NCBI GenBank assembly: GCA_018901555.1
Contig: JAHIER010000041.1
Coordinates: 1 to 12,252, forward strand
Origin: Patescibacteria group bacterium
GTDB lineage: Bacteria > Patescibacteriota > Minisyncoccia > UBA9983
DNA length: 12,252 nucleotides
Reading direction: 5' to 3'
The notes beneath the pieces are model-generated. The model saw nothing but the letters and a program-made list of their open reading frames with translations. It made no database searches and was not told the origin of the DNA. Below are positions 1 through 6,041 of this stretch, piece by piece. How positions within the stretch are numbered: position 1 is the stretch's first letter; each line of letters begins with the position of its first letter. The translations under genes were made by a program, and so were the position numbers.

Positions 1-692
1 ATTCGCAAATTGAGTTAAGAGTGACTGCTATTTTGAGCGGAGACCAAAAATTAAAAAAAGCTTTTCAAGAAGGATTAGATATTCATAATGCTGTTGCTTC
101 AGAAGTTTTTAATGTTGGCCTTAATGAAATCACTTCAGAAATGAGAAGACAGGCTAAAATTATAAATTTCGGAATTATTTATGGTATGGGTGTGAATGCC
201 TTAAGGCAGAATATAGGATGTTCGCGCGAAGAAGCGCAAATGTTTTATGATGAATATTTTAAAGATTTTAGCGGGGTTGCAGAATATTTAGAAAAAGTTA
301 AAAAAGATGTTTATGAAAAAGGATATACAGAAACAATTTTTGGCCGGAAGAGATTTTTCCCGGAAATAAAATCACCCATTGAATACATTAGAAAAGAATC
401 CGAGCGAATGGCTGTTAACGCGCCTATTCAGGGATCAGCTGCTGATTTTATAAAAATAGCGATGGTGGAAATAGATAAGATTTTGGAAGAGAAAAAAATA
501 AAAGAAAAAGCCAGAATGATTTTGCAAATACACGATGAATTACTTTTTGAAATTGAAGAAAAAATAATTAATGAAATAGCGCCTGTTATTGTTGAAACAA
601 TGGAAAATGTTTACAAAAGCGATATCCTCATCAAGGCCAATATCTTTATGGGAAAAAACTGGGAAGATATGGTAGAATATAAATATGGATAA
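1..692 (+). CDS. polA: DNA polymerase I, C-terminal part of polymerase domain (5' truncated by window)
   Basis: The reading frame is open from the window edge; the first full codons (3-20) read SQIELR, the family-A polymerase motif A (normally DYSQIELR), so the true start lies outside and the GTG at 21 is only an internal valine. Counting from that valine, the O-helix motif RRQAKIINFGIIYG is at residues 42-55 with its conserved Arg, Lys, Phe and Tyr. GRKRFFPEI follows near 108, NAPIQGSAADFIK near 133, and motif C QIHDELLFE near 169-177 supplies the second catalytic aspartate. The enzyme fills gaps and replaces RNA primers during replication and repair. The last 8 bases overlap the start of the response-regulator gene, so the two are probably translationally coupled. 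Whether 5' or 3' exonuclease domains exist cannot be seen. Identification is very secure. Confidence 0.97.
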   Translation, partial: SQIELRVTAILSGDQKLKKAFQEGLDIHNAVASEVFNVGLNEITSEMRRQAKIINFGIIYGMGVNALRQNIGCSREEAQMFYDEYFKDFSGVAEYLEKVKKDVYEKGYTETIFGRKRFFPEIKSPIEYIRKESERMAVNAPIQGSAADFIKIAMVEIDKILEEKKIKEKARMILQIHDELLFEIEEKIINEIAPVIVETMENVYKSDILIKANIFMGKNWEDMVEYKYG

Positions 693-1053
693 AAAACTTG
701 TATTAATAATAGAAGATGATAAGTTTTTTCAAGCCTTAGTTTCCAAAAGGCTTATAAATGAAGGTTTTGATGTAATCACTGCTTCTGACAGTAAAGAGGC
801 GTTGAAAGTATTGGAAGAAAAAAAGCCGGCTCTGATTCTCCTAGATCTCATTCTCCCTTTATTAAGCGGGTTTGAAATTCTTTCTATAATCAAAAAAGAC
901 GAAAGAACAAAAGATATACCTGTTATTGTTTTAAGTAATTTAGGGCAAAAAGAAGAAGTGGAAAAAGCCATGGCTTTAGGCGCCAAGGATTTTATGATCA
1001 AAGTTAATTTTACTCCGGAAGAAATCGTCAGAAAAGTAAAAAGCGTTACTTAA
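685..1053 (+). CDS. Stand-alone receiver-domain response regulator
   Basis: A 122-residue protein consisting only of a CheY-like REC domain. The acidic pair D11/D12 (IIEDD), phosphoacceptor D54 (LILLDLILP), S84 (VIVLSN) and K106 (MIKVN) are all present, so phosphorylation should be possible. There is no DNA-binding or enzymatic output domain, so it presumably acts through protein contacts. The ATG lies inside the end of polA (8-nt overlap, ATGGATAA) and holA starts 1 nt after its stop, so it sits in a polA-REC-holA operon. No histidine kinase is in the window. A link to replication control is suggested only by the gene order. Family assignment is firm; biological role is unknown. Confidence 0.9.
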   Translation: MDKKLVLIIEDDKFFQALVSKRLINEGFDVITASDSKEALKVLEEKKPALILLDLILPLLSGFEILSIIKKDERTKDIPVIVLSNLGQKEEVEKAMALGAKDFMIKVNFTPEEIVRKVKSVT

Positions 1054-1054
1054 T

Positions 1055-1939
1055 ATGCTGTATTTTTTTTACGGCCAAGACTCCTTTAGAAGCAGGCAGA
1101 AAATTAATGAACTCCTGGAATTTTTTCGTTCGCAAAAACAAAACTCGGAAACTTTCAGAATTAACGCAGAAAATTTTGATACTGAAGAATTTGAAGGGCT
1201 TTTAAAATCAGAAAGCCTATTCGGCAACAAGAATATTATTATAGGAACAAATTTGTTAACAAACAAAATTGTTTCAAGTCTTATTTTAAAAAATCTTGAA
1301 AGATTTAGAGATTCAAAAAATGTTTTTCTATTTTTAGAAAAAGAGATTGATGATGATTATTTGGAAAAAATTAAAGATAATGCAGAAAAAATACAGAAGT
1401 TTGATTTATTGACTGGCGTTAAATTAAAAAAATGGGTTGAAGATGAAATTGATAAAAGAAAAATAAAATTGACAGCCAGTCTTCAGGAGAAAATATTAGA
1501 AAAATGTAACAGTGATTTGTGGTGCGTTTTTTCTGAAATAGAGAAATACGAGTTAAGCGAAGGTCAAACCTTCGCGGATTACGAAGGTTTGACCTTCGTA
1601 AAAAAATATAATCCATTTCAAATTTGTGATGCGATTACTTTTAGAGACAGAAAAAATTCTTGGATTTTATTGCAAAAAGGGCTTTTAAATGGTGTGTCAG
1701 CTGAAGAAGTTTTTTGGAAAGTATGGTGGCAGATAAAAGTTCTGCTTTTGGTTAAGAATCAACCACAAGGGCTTAATTTGAATCCGTTTGTAATTAAAAA
1801 ATCATTGAATGGCGCTAAAAATTTTACCCAGGACGAATTAAAGAATTTATCCTGGCAAATGGTCAATCTTTATCATCAGGTTCGTAATGGCCAGGCTGAA
1901 TTCGAACCCGGCCTAGAAAAAATCTTAATTAGTTTGTAA
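1055..1939 (+). CDS. holA: DNA polymerase III delta subunit (clamp loader)
   Basis: A 294-residue protein starting MLYFFYGQDSFRSR, the usual opening of HolA/delta, in which a Walker-like region is present but degenerate. The family normally opens the beta sliding clamp as part of the clamp loader. The N-terminal AAA+-like part spans roughly 1-125, a middle lid region runs to about 185, and a C-terminal helical part follows (NPFQICDAI, then WKVWWQIKVLLLVK), matching the delta layout at a length somewhat below the usual 330-350. It starts 1 nt after the response regulator and ends 4 nt from the 3' end of the convergent tRNA-Lys. Residues 168-182, with a repeated EG(Q/L)TF motif, are encoded by a perfect inverted repeat (1558-1598), located at the linker between the middle and C-terminal domains. 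The ATG has no Shine-Dalgarno. The delta assignment rests on N-terminal pattern, domain order and context. Confidence 0.85.
   Translation: MLYFFYGQDSFRSRQKINELLEFFRSQKQNSETFRINAENFDTEEFEGLLKSESLFGNKNIIIGTNLLTNKIVSSLILKNLERFRDSKNVFLFLEKEIDDDYLEKIKDNAEKIQKFDLLTGVKLKKWVEDEIDKRKIKLTASLQEKILEKCNSDLWCVFSEIEKYELSEGQTFADYEGLTFVKKYNPFQICDAITFRDRKNSWILLQKGLLNGVSAEEVFWKVWWQIKVLLLVKNQPQGLNLNPFVIKKSLNGAKNFTQDELKNLSWQMVNLYHQVRNGQAEFEPGLEKILISL
1558..1598. repeat. Double palindrome inside holA
   Basis: CGAAGGTCAAACCTTCG (1558-1574) and CGAAGGTTTGACCTTCG (1582-1598) are perfect reverse complements of each other, 17 bp, around a 7-nt spacer. Each arm is itself a hairpin, a 7-bp stem CGAAGGT/ACCTTCG around 3 nt. 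The element is translated in frame as part of holA. Its base composition is richer in G+C than the surrounding gene. It resembles in-frame palindromic insertion elements known from other bacteria, but that origin is an inference. Confidence 0.9.
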
Positions 1940-1943
1940 GGTG

Positions 1944-2016
1944 TCCGCCCGGAGGGATTCGAACCCCCGACCCTCTCCTTAAAAGGGAGCTGCTCTACCA
2001 ACTGAGCTACGGGCGG
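1944..2016 (-). tRNA. tRNA-Lys (anticodon TTT)
   Basis: The minus strand folds as a complete 73-nt cloverleaf. The acceptor CCGCCCG pairs with CGGGCGG, followed by D arm GCTC...GAGC, anticodon loop CTTTTAA (anticodon TTT, decoding AAA/AAG), and T arm GGGGG-TTCGAAT-CCCTC with one G-T pair. The top pair of the anticodon stem is a G-A mismatch. The discriminator is A. The following bases are CACC, so a 3' CCA is not encoded and must be added after transcription. It lies downstream of the YkuK-like gene on the same strand and meets holA tail to tail with only 4 nt between. Confidence 0.95.
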
Positions 2017-2041
2017 ATTAATTGGCGGATGAAAAATTTAT

Positions 2042-2533
2042 TTACACATGACGATCTGCTAAAACAAAAGCGCTGTAGGAATCCGGTTTTATAACTGCTT
2101 CTAGTCCATATCCCTTAACCATTCCTACCACAGTCTCAACAAAATCTCTAGTGGCTCCCTGCCTCCCCACATCAATATGCACGCTTATTTTGTCATTATA
2201 AAAAAAATCTTCCCCAAATTTTTCTTTTAACTTACTTTTGAGTTCTTGAGTAAATGTGATTGACCTCACTGTTTCTTTGTAAATTCTGTCTCTGAGCGTA
2301 GGACAGTAAACATTTTCAGATTTTGTCCAAAAATATCTTCCCCCGTTGCCAATTCTTAATACTGCGATAGCAGTGACAAAATGAGTGTCATTGGATCCCT
2401 GGGAATCCGTACCAACGGTTATTTTATATCCTGATTCTGATTTTTGATTAACATAATCAATAACTTCTTCGACTAATTCATCGAAATTTATGTGCTTGCC
2501 CAATGTTTCATTGTAGAATTTTACATTTTCCAT
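2042..2533 (-). CDS. YkuK/DUF458 family RNase H-like protein
   Basis: A 163-residue protein matching the DUF458 (Bacillus YkuK) family, which has an RNase H-like fold. The N-terminal strand carries GTDSQ (residues 41-45, D43), followed by THFVTAIAVLR, a central helix region, then VHIDVGRQGATRDFV (D121) and the C-terminal IKPDSYSAFVLADRH (D151, D160). The acidic residues could form a metal site, but the enzymatic activity of this family is poorly established. The ATG follows the DoxX-like gene by 6 nt with no Shine-Dalgarno, so co-expression is likely. tRNA-Lys lies just downstream. Family recognition is confident; the function is not known. Confidence 0.85.
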   Translation of the reverse strand: MENVKFYNETLGKHINFDELVEEVIDYVNQKSESGYKITVGTDSQGSNDTHFVTAIAVLRIGNGGRYFWTKSENVYCPTLRDRIYKETVRSITFTQELKSKLKEKFGEDFFYNDKISVHIDVGRQGATRDFVETVVGMVKGYGLEAVIKPDSYSAFVLADRHV

Positions 2534-2539
2534 TTTAAA

Positions 2540-2896
2540 TTAGAGTGGCAGATCAATGGCAAACATGCCCGGACCTAAAAGCATTAAACTTATAGCTATG
2601 GCAATCATTAATAATTTTTCTGATTTTCTATTGATAACATTTTTTTGCGCGTTGGCTTTAATTACTTCGATTATTATCATGGCAATAATTACTAAAGATA
2701 CTAATTGTGTTAAAAATCCAAAACCAATTAAAACAGCAGAAATTATTAAAGTTATATCAATAGCTCGCTGGTATTTGTCTGTATTTCTTATAGCGGAAGA
2801 ATAACTTAATCTTATTAGAACCAAGGCTAAAATAATCCTTAAAATAAAAGGAGCCAGGAAAGAGTAATTAAAAAGTTCCGGGAAAATACTTAGCAT
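2540..2896 (-). CDS. DoxX-like small integral membrane protein
   Basis: A 118-residue, very hydrophobic protein with about four membrane helices, roughly residues 13-31, 47-64, 66-82 and 94-112. The opening LSIFPELFNYSFLAPFILRIIL and the closing LLGPGMFAIDLPL match the DoxX-like pattern of a first helix with conserved Arg and a terminal GPG-x-F/S-x-D motif. DoxX proteins are implicated in redox or sulfur-related membrane complexes in other bacteria, but no substrate can be inferred here. It sits between the lamin-tail gene (15-nt gap) and the YkuK-like gene (6-nt gap) on the same strand. Family call is moderately confident. Confidence 0.65.
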   Translation of the reverse strand: MLSIFPELFNYSFLAPFILRIILALVLIRLSYSSAIRNTDKYQRAIDITLIISAVLIGFGFLTQLVSLVIIAMIIIEVIKANAQKNVINRKSEKLLMIAIAISLMLLGPGMFAIDLPL

Positions 2897-2911
2897 AATA
2901 TAATCTTATAT

Positions 2912-3760
2912 TTAATAATCAGCCCAGTCAACAATTTTTCCATTTTCATCGTAGAGGATTATTTTTTCATGACTATTGTTCCAGATTTCTTGGTCTTGCT
3001 TGAGATAGACTCTGTATTCCGGTTTATAAAAATCAGAATCCCTTTTGTGCCAGCTAATGCACCCGCTGTAATTTATTCTTTCATTAGCATATTGTTTGCA
3101 GTTATTTGAAAGTTCTGATGGCAAAGTTATATAAGTAGCGCAGATTTTAAATTCTCTGTCAATATAATTGATGCAAGCATTATCTAATGTTGCTGGTAGC
3201 ATTTCATCTTTAATAGGATCAGGGCAATTGTTTGGAAGTTTTGGATAAAAATCTTGCATTTGAGAAAGATAGCCGATGCATTTATTTAATTGGAAGTTTG
3301 TTCCAATAGGACTCCAGCCGGAAACAATAATAACTTTTTCTCCAGGTTTAAGTAAAATATCTTGCGAAGTATTTATTTCACCCAAAAGAGGCAGGATAGC
3401 AACTTGTCCAATTTTAATTTTGAAACCATTTTGATTTTCTAATGTCCAATTGCTTATATTTAAATTTTCTTTGTTGCCAGAGGAGGCGCGAATCTCAATA
3501 TATTCTTTTTGAGAATCTTTTTCTTTGGCGCTAGATGTATATCCTAAGTTGGCTTTATATTTGTAGGCTGAACTTGAATCATCATTATTATTTTGTATTG
3601 ATTGGGAAATATTAAATCCTGGTTCGTTAAGCGGCGCATTGATAAAAGGTCCGCTGGTAGCGGTTGGCCGTGATGGCCCTCCGCTAAAAATCCAAATAAC
3701 AAAAAGCCCGACTAAAATTCCCGCAACCCACAACAAATCTTTTTTTACTTGATCATCCAT
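2912..3760 (-). CDS. Membrane-anchored lamin-tail-domain protein with Cys-rich insert
   Basis: A 282-residue protein with a short cytoplasmic start, one membrane segment (about 9-25, LLWVAGILVGLFVIWIF) and a low-complexity Ser/Asn linker to about 65. An extracytoplasmic beta-rich domain follows. Residues 86-150 (EYIEIRAS, LNISNWTLENQNG, LLKPGEKVIIVSG) and the end (HEKIILYDENGKIVD) match the lamin-tail domain. Between these halves lies an insert of roughly 95 residues with all six cysteines of the protein (161, 179, 196, 207, 221, 234), suggesting three disulfides outside the cell. A role in surface display or adhesion is a guess from topology. It follows the MurE-like gene by 18 nt. The domain call is good; the function is unknown. 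Confidence 0.75.
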   Translation of the reverse strand: MDDQVKKDLLWVAGILVGLFVIWIFSGGPSRPTATSGPFINAPLNEPGFNISQSIQNNNDDSSSAYKYKANLGYTSSAKEKDSQKEYIEIRASSGNKENLNISNWTLENQNGFKIKIGQVAILPLLGEINTSQDILLKPGEKVIIVSGWSPIGTNFQLNKCIGYLSQMQDFYPKLPNNCPDPIKDEMLPATLDNACINYIDREFKICATYITLPSELSNNCKQYANERINYSGCISWHKRDSDFYKPEYRVYLKQDQEIWNNSHEKIILYDENGKIVDWADY

Positions 3761-3778
3761 AATGTAAATATATTTATA

Positions 3779-5050
3779 TTATTTATTTAATATTTTTTCT
3801 AATTCTTCGCGGACGACCTCACGGTCGTCCCATTTTATTTTTGTGTCTTTGGGCCCCATCATCCAGGGTTCAGCGCCCTTGCCAGTGATGATTACTGTGT
3901 CTCCAATTTGAGCATCCTGCAAAGCTTTTTTTATGGCCTCGCGCCTGTCCATAATAATTTCCGCATCTGTGGACATTCCTTTTTTAATATCTCTAACAAT
4001 TTGTACGGGATCTTCATCATAAGGATCTTCATTTGTCAGAATAATTTTATCACAATGTTTGGAAGCGATTTTTCCCATTTCCGGCCGTTTCCATTTATCT
4101 CTGCCACCGCCACAACTGCCCAAAACGCAAATTTTTCTTGAAGACTGAAAAGTTTCGTAAACTTTTTCCAAAGAATCAGGCGTGTGCGCATAATCAACAA
4201 TAATTTTAAATTTTAGTCCGCCGGTTGGCAGATTTATTTCTTCCATTCGTCCTTCAATGCCAGAAAATTTTTCCAGAGCTGATTTTATTGTTTCCAAGCC
4301 GATATTTTGCGATTTAGCAAAAGCAATTGCTGCTAAAATATTATATAAATTGAATTTTCCCGAGAGCTTAGAATTAATTTTTACATTATTAATTTCAAAA
4401 GTCAGACCATCTTTTTCTAAGTCGTAGTCAGCGATGTCTTTGCGTCCGTATTTTATTTTTTCCGGAATATTAAAATTCAAAAAATGAGAGGCATTAGGAT
4501 CATCTTCATTCACAATAATAATTTTACGCTTAACTTTTGATTTTTCTAGAGATTTAAAAAGTTGTAATTTTGCCGTCCGATAATTTTCAAAAGAGCCATG
4601 GGATTCAATATGTTCCGGCGCTAAATTTGTAAAAATAAGAGCGTTTAATTTTATAAATTTATGACGATATTGAACCACGCCTTCGGAAGTCATTTCCAAA
4701 AGAGCGTATTGGCATTTTTCTTTAACTGCCTTGCGCAGAAATTTTTGCATGAAGAATCTGCCGGGCATAGTCATTTTGTATTCATTTTTTTGCGATTCTT
4801 TATCAATTTTGAATCGCAAAGAAGAAGAGAGAGCAATTTTATATCCTGCTTCTTCCATAATCGCATTAATAATTTCTATGGTAGAAGTTTTCCCTTTAGT
4901 GCCGGTTATTCCCAGCGCAAAAATTTTTCTGGAAGGGAAACGATAAATTAAAGCGGATAAAAAAGCCATCAGCCAATGATAATATGGTTGGAGAAATTTA
5001 AAAATTTTTTCAGGAACAATTTTTTTAATTACATTTAATAATTTTTGCAT
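3779..5050 (-). CDS. murE: MurE-type Mur ligase (UDP-MurNAc-peptide synthetase) lacking the usual N-terminal domain
   Basis: A 423-residue Mur ligase of peptidoglycan synthesis. The ATP P-loop GTKGKTST is at 50-57. EMTSEGV lies at 119-125, TNLAPEHIESHGSFENY at 141-157, and the lysine expected to be carbamylated is K161. The C-terminal domain begins with DYAHTPDSL near 286 and continues with GSCGGGRDKWKRPEMG, and KWDDREVV sits near the end. These patterns fit MurE better than MurC, D or F. Only about 49 residues precede the P-loop, including a hydrophobic stretch (about 23-38), where full-length MurE has a UDP-binding domain of around 90-100 residues. At the position of the DAP-specific DNPR motif is EDPY (341-344), so the amino acid added cannot be read off. 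It starts 3 nt after ruvA and is probably co-transcribed with it. Confidence 0.85.
   Translation of the reverse strand: MQKLLNVIKKIVPEKIFKFLQPYYHWLMAFLSALIYRFPSRKIFALGITGTKGKTSTIEIINAIMEEAGYKIALSSSLRFKIDKESQKNEYKMTMPGRFFMQKFLRKAVKEKCQYALLEMTSEGVVQYRHKFIKLNALIFTNLAPEHIESHGSFENYRTAKLQLFKSLEKSKVKRKIIIVNEDDPNASHFLNFNIPEKIKYGRKDIADYDLEKDGLTFEINNVKINSKLSGKFNLYNILAAIAFAKSQNIGLETIKSALEKFSGIEGRMEEINLPTGGLKFKIIVDYAHTPDSLEKVYETFQSSRKICVLGSCGGGRDKWKRPEMGKIASKHCDKIILTNEDPYDEDPVQIVRDIKKGMSTDAEIIMDRREAIKKALQDAQIGDTVIITGKGAEPWMMGPKDTKIKWDDREVVREELEKILNK
3811..3830. repeat. Hairpin palindrome inside murE 3' end
   Basis: GGACGACC (3811-3818) and GGTCGTCC (3823-3830) are perfect reverse complements around a 4-nt loop. 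The element is markedly G+C-rich against its surroundings. It encodes the WDDREVVR segment of the ligase, which is conserved in Mur ligases, so it may be a constrained coding sequence rather than an inserted element. Confidence 0.7.
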
Positions 5051-5053
5051 AAA

Positions 5054-5629
5054 TTATTTACCTAGCTGTTTTAATGTATATTTAATACGATTTTGAGCGC
5101 CGGTAATTTCAGGCGGAACATTTTTAAGCGCCTCGCGCGCGTCGCGCAGGGAATAGCCAAGTGATTCAAGCGCGGCCAAGACATCTTGCTCGTCTTTTAA
5201 TAATTCATTCCTGCCTTCTAAAAATTCATTTCTTCCCAGTTTTTCTCTTAATTCAATTATTATTTTTTCAGCATTTTTTTTGCCAATTCCGGAAACTTTT
5301 GTTAAATAACTGGTTTCTCCGCTGGAAATAGCTTGTTTGAGTGTATCTATAGGGGCTACGCCAATTATGCCAAGCGCGGATTTTGGTCCAATTCCGGAAA
5401 TATTGATAAGCAATTCAAAAAGATCAAGTTCGGGATATTCCATAAAACCGTAAAGTTCCAAAGCAATTTCTCGCACATGTAGATGGGTAAAAAATGAGGC
5501 ATTTTCTTTACCTTTTGTTTTTTTGAGCGCTTCTGGAGATACAAAAATTTTATAACCAACGCCATTGGTTTCAATTATAATAAATTTGTCTCCGCGCATA
5601 AGTACCTTGCCATTTATGTATCCGATCAT
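5054..5629 (-). CDS. ruvA: Holliday junction DNA helicase subunit RuvA
   Basis: A 191-residue, full-length RuvA, which tetramerises on Holliday junctions and loads the RuvB branch-migration motor. The N-terminal OB-fold (MIGYINGKV to about 62) ends with HVREIALELYGF. Two helix-hairpin-helix motifs follow, LLINISGIGPKSALGII (about 73-89) and LTKVSGIGKKNAEKIIIEL (about 109-127). The C-terminal RuvB-contacting domain, DVLAALESLGYS and following, spans 149-190. The ATG lies 6 nt after an extended -10 (TGC TAATAT), so the mRNA is predicted to start at or very near the start codon. murE follows after 3 nt. The gene is divergent from rpsT. ruvB and ruvC are not in the window. Confidence 0.96.
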   Translation of the reverse strand: MIGYINGKVLMRGDKFIIIETNGVGYKIFVSPEALKKTKGKENASFFTHLHVREIALELYGFMEYPELDLFELLINISGIGPKSALGIIGVAPIDTLKQAISSGETSYLTKVSGIGKKNAEKIIIELREKLGRNEFLEGRNELLKDEQDVLAALESLGYSLRDAREALKNVPPEITGAQNRIKYTLKQLGK

Positions 5630-5644
5630 GCTTATATATTAGCA
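5630..5644 (-). promoter_or_regulatory. Predicted ruvA promoter, extended -10, leaderless geometry
   Basis: On the minus strand TGC TAATAT (5644-5636) is a good extended -10, preceded by ATTT to give ATTTTGCTA. Only 6 nt separate it from the ruvA ATG, placing the expected start of transcription about on the A of ATG. No convincing -35 box is seen. Prediction from sequence only. Confidence 0.55.
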
Positions 5645-5673
5645 AAATTTGCATTTTGCCGCGAATTTTGCTA
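5640..5673. repeat. Inverted repeat in the ruvA/rpsT divergent promoter region
   Basis: TAGCAAAATTTGC (5640-5652) and GCGAATTTTGCTA (5661-5673) match as an inverted repeat at 12 of 13 positions around an 8-nt spacer. Each arm includes the TGCTA of one extended -10, so the symmetry may simply reflect two back-to-back copies of the same promoter type. It could also be a shared operator. Confidence 0.75.
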
Positions 5674-5677
5674 TAAA
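5649..5677 (+). promoter_or_regulatory. Predicted rpsT promoter
   Basis: TATAAA (5672-5677) is preceded by TGC, giving an extended -10. A weak -35 candidate TTGCAT lies at 5649-5654 with a 17-nt spacer. The ATG follows the -10 by 8 nt, which predicts a transcript starting within about two bases of the start codon. Confidence 0.6.
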
Positions 5678-5685
5678 ATTAAAGT

Positions 5686-5943
5686 ATGCCAATAATCAAG
5701 TCAGCAAAAAAAGCCTTAAGACAGTCTAAAAAAAGACGCAAGTTCAATTTGGTTAAAAAAGAAAAAATAAGGGATATTATTAAAAAAATAAAAAGATTAA
5801 AAACACAAGGCAAAAATGAAGAAGCGGAAAAACTTTTGCCACTAGCTTATAAAGCATTTGATAAGGCGGCTAAGACCGGAGTTATAAAAAAACAAGCCAG
5901 CAGTCGTAAAAAATCCCGCCTTGTAAAATTTCTGAGAAAATAA
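5686..5943 (+). CDS. rpsT: Small ribosomal subunit protein S20
   Basis: An 85-residue, strongly basic protein beginning MPIIKSAKKALRQSKKRR and ending SRKKSRLVKFLRK, the recognisable S20 pattern. A Lys/Arg-rich helical hairpin and the central LYKAFDKAAKTGVIKK-like segment (read here as LAYKAFDKAAKTGVI) are present. S20 binds 16S rRNA early in 30S assembly. The length is close to the usual 85-90. It is transcribed alone from the region shared with ruvA, and no Shine-Dalgarno precedes the ATG. The convergent tRNA-Arg begins 3 nt after its stop, leaving no room for a separate terminator. Confidence 0.96.
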   Translation: MPIIKSAKKALRQSKKRRKFNLVKKEKIRDIIKKIKRLKTQGKNEEAEKLLPLAYKAFDKAAKTGVIKKQASSRKKSRLVKFLRK

Positions 5944-5946
5944 TTT

Positions 5947-6018
5947 TGCCCTCGAGAGGAATCGAACCTCTATTACGGGATCCGCAATCCCGCGTTCTAT
6001 CCGTTGAACTACGAGGAC
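5947..6018 (-). tRNA. tRNA-Arg (anticodon GCG)
   Basis: The minus strand folds into a 72-nt cloverleaf. The acceptor GTCCTCG pairs with CGAGGGC (one T-G pair), with D arm GTTC...GAAC, anticodon stem CGGGA/TCCCG around loop TTGCGGA (anticodon GCG, codons CGU/CGC), 4-nt variable loop, and T arm AGAGG-TTCGATT-CCTCT. The discriminator is A and no CCA is encoded. Most bacteria decode CGN with an ACG anticodon converted to ICG, so G34 here is unusual. It lies downstream of the two-TM protein gene on the same strand. Confidence 0.93.
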
Positions 6019-6025
6019 CTCTGCA

Positions 6026-6041
6026 TCCGCCAGCTGGCGGA
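6026..6041. repeat. 16-bp perfect palindrome TCCGCCAGCTGGCGGA
   Basis: The sequence reads identically on both strands with no loop. It is far richer in G+C than its surroundings. It lies between the stop codon of the two-TM protein gene (adjacent) and the 5' end of tRNA-Arg (7 nt). No T-run follows on either side, so it is not a standard intrinsic terminator. It may be a dispersed genomic palindrome or a processing or protein-binding site. Confidence 0.85.

Noticed and set aside
729..1001. Open frame on the minus strand across the response regulator
   Set aside because: It is the antisense shadow of a gene with all receiver-domain residues conserved; no start signal and no recognisable product.
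1889..1916. Possible hairpin GGCCAGG...CCCGGCC near the end of holA
   Set aside because: The arms contain a mismatch, the loop is long and no T-run follows, so it does not qualify as a terminator or repeat.
2556..2804. 82-codon plus-strand frame opposite the DoxX-like gene
   Set aside because: Hydrophobic only because it mirrors a membrane protein; the minus strand has the family motifs and fits the operon.
5131..5160. CG-rich run in ruvA resembling a GCGCGC repeat
   Set aside because: It encodes the conserved LRDAREAL segment in domain III and has no regular unit or symmetry beyond short CGCG stretches.
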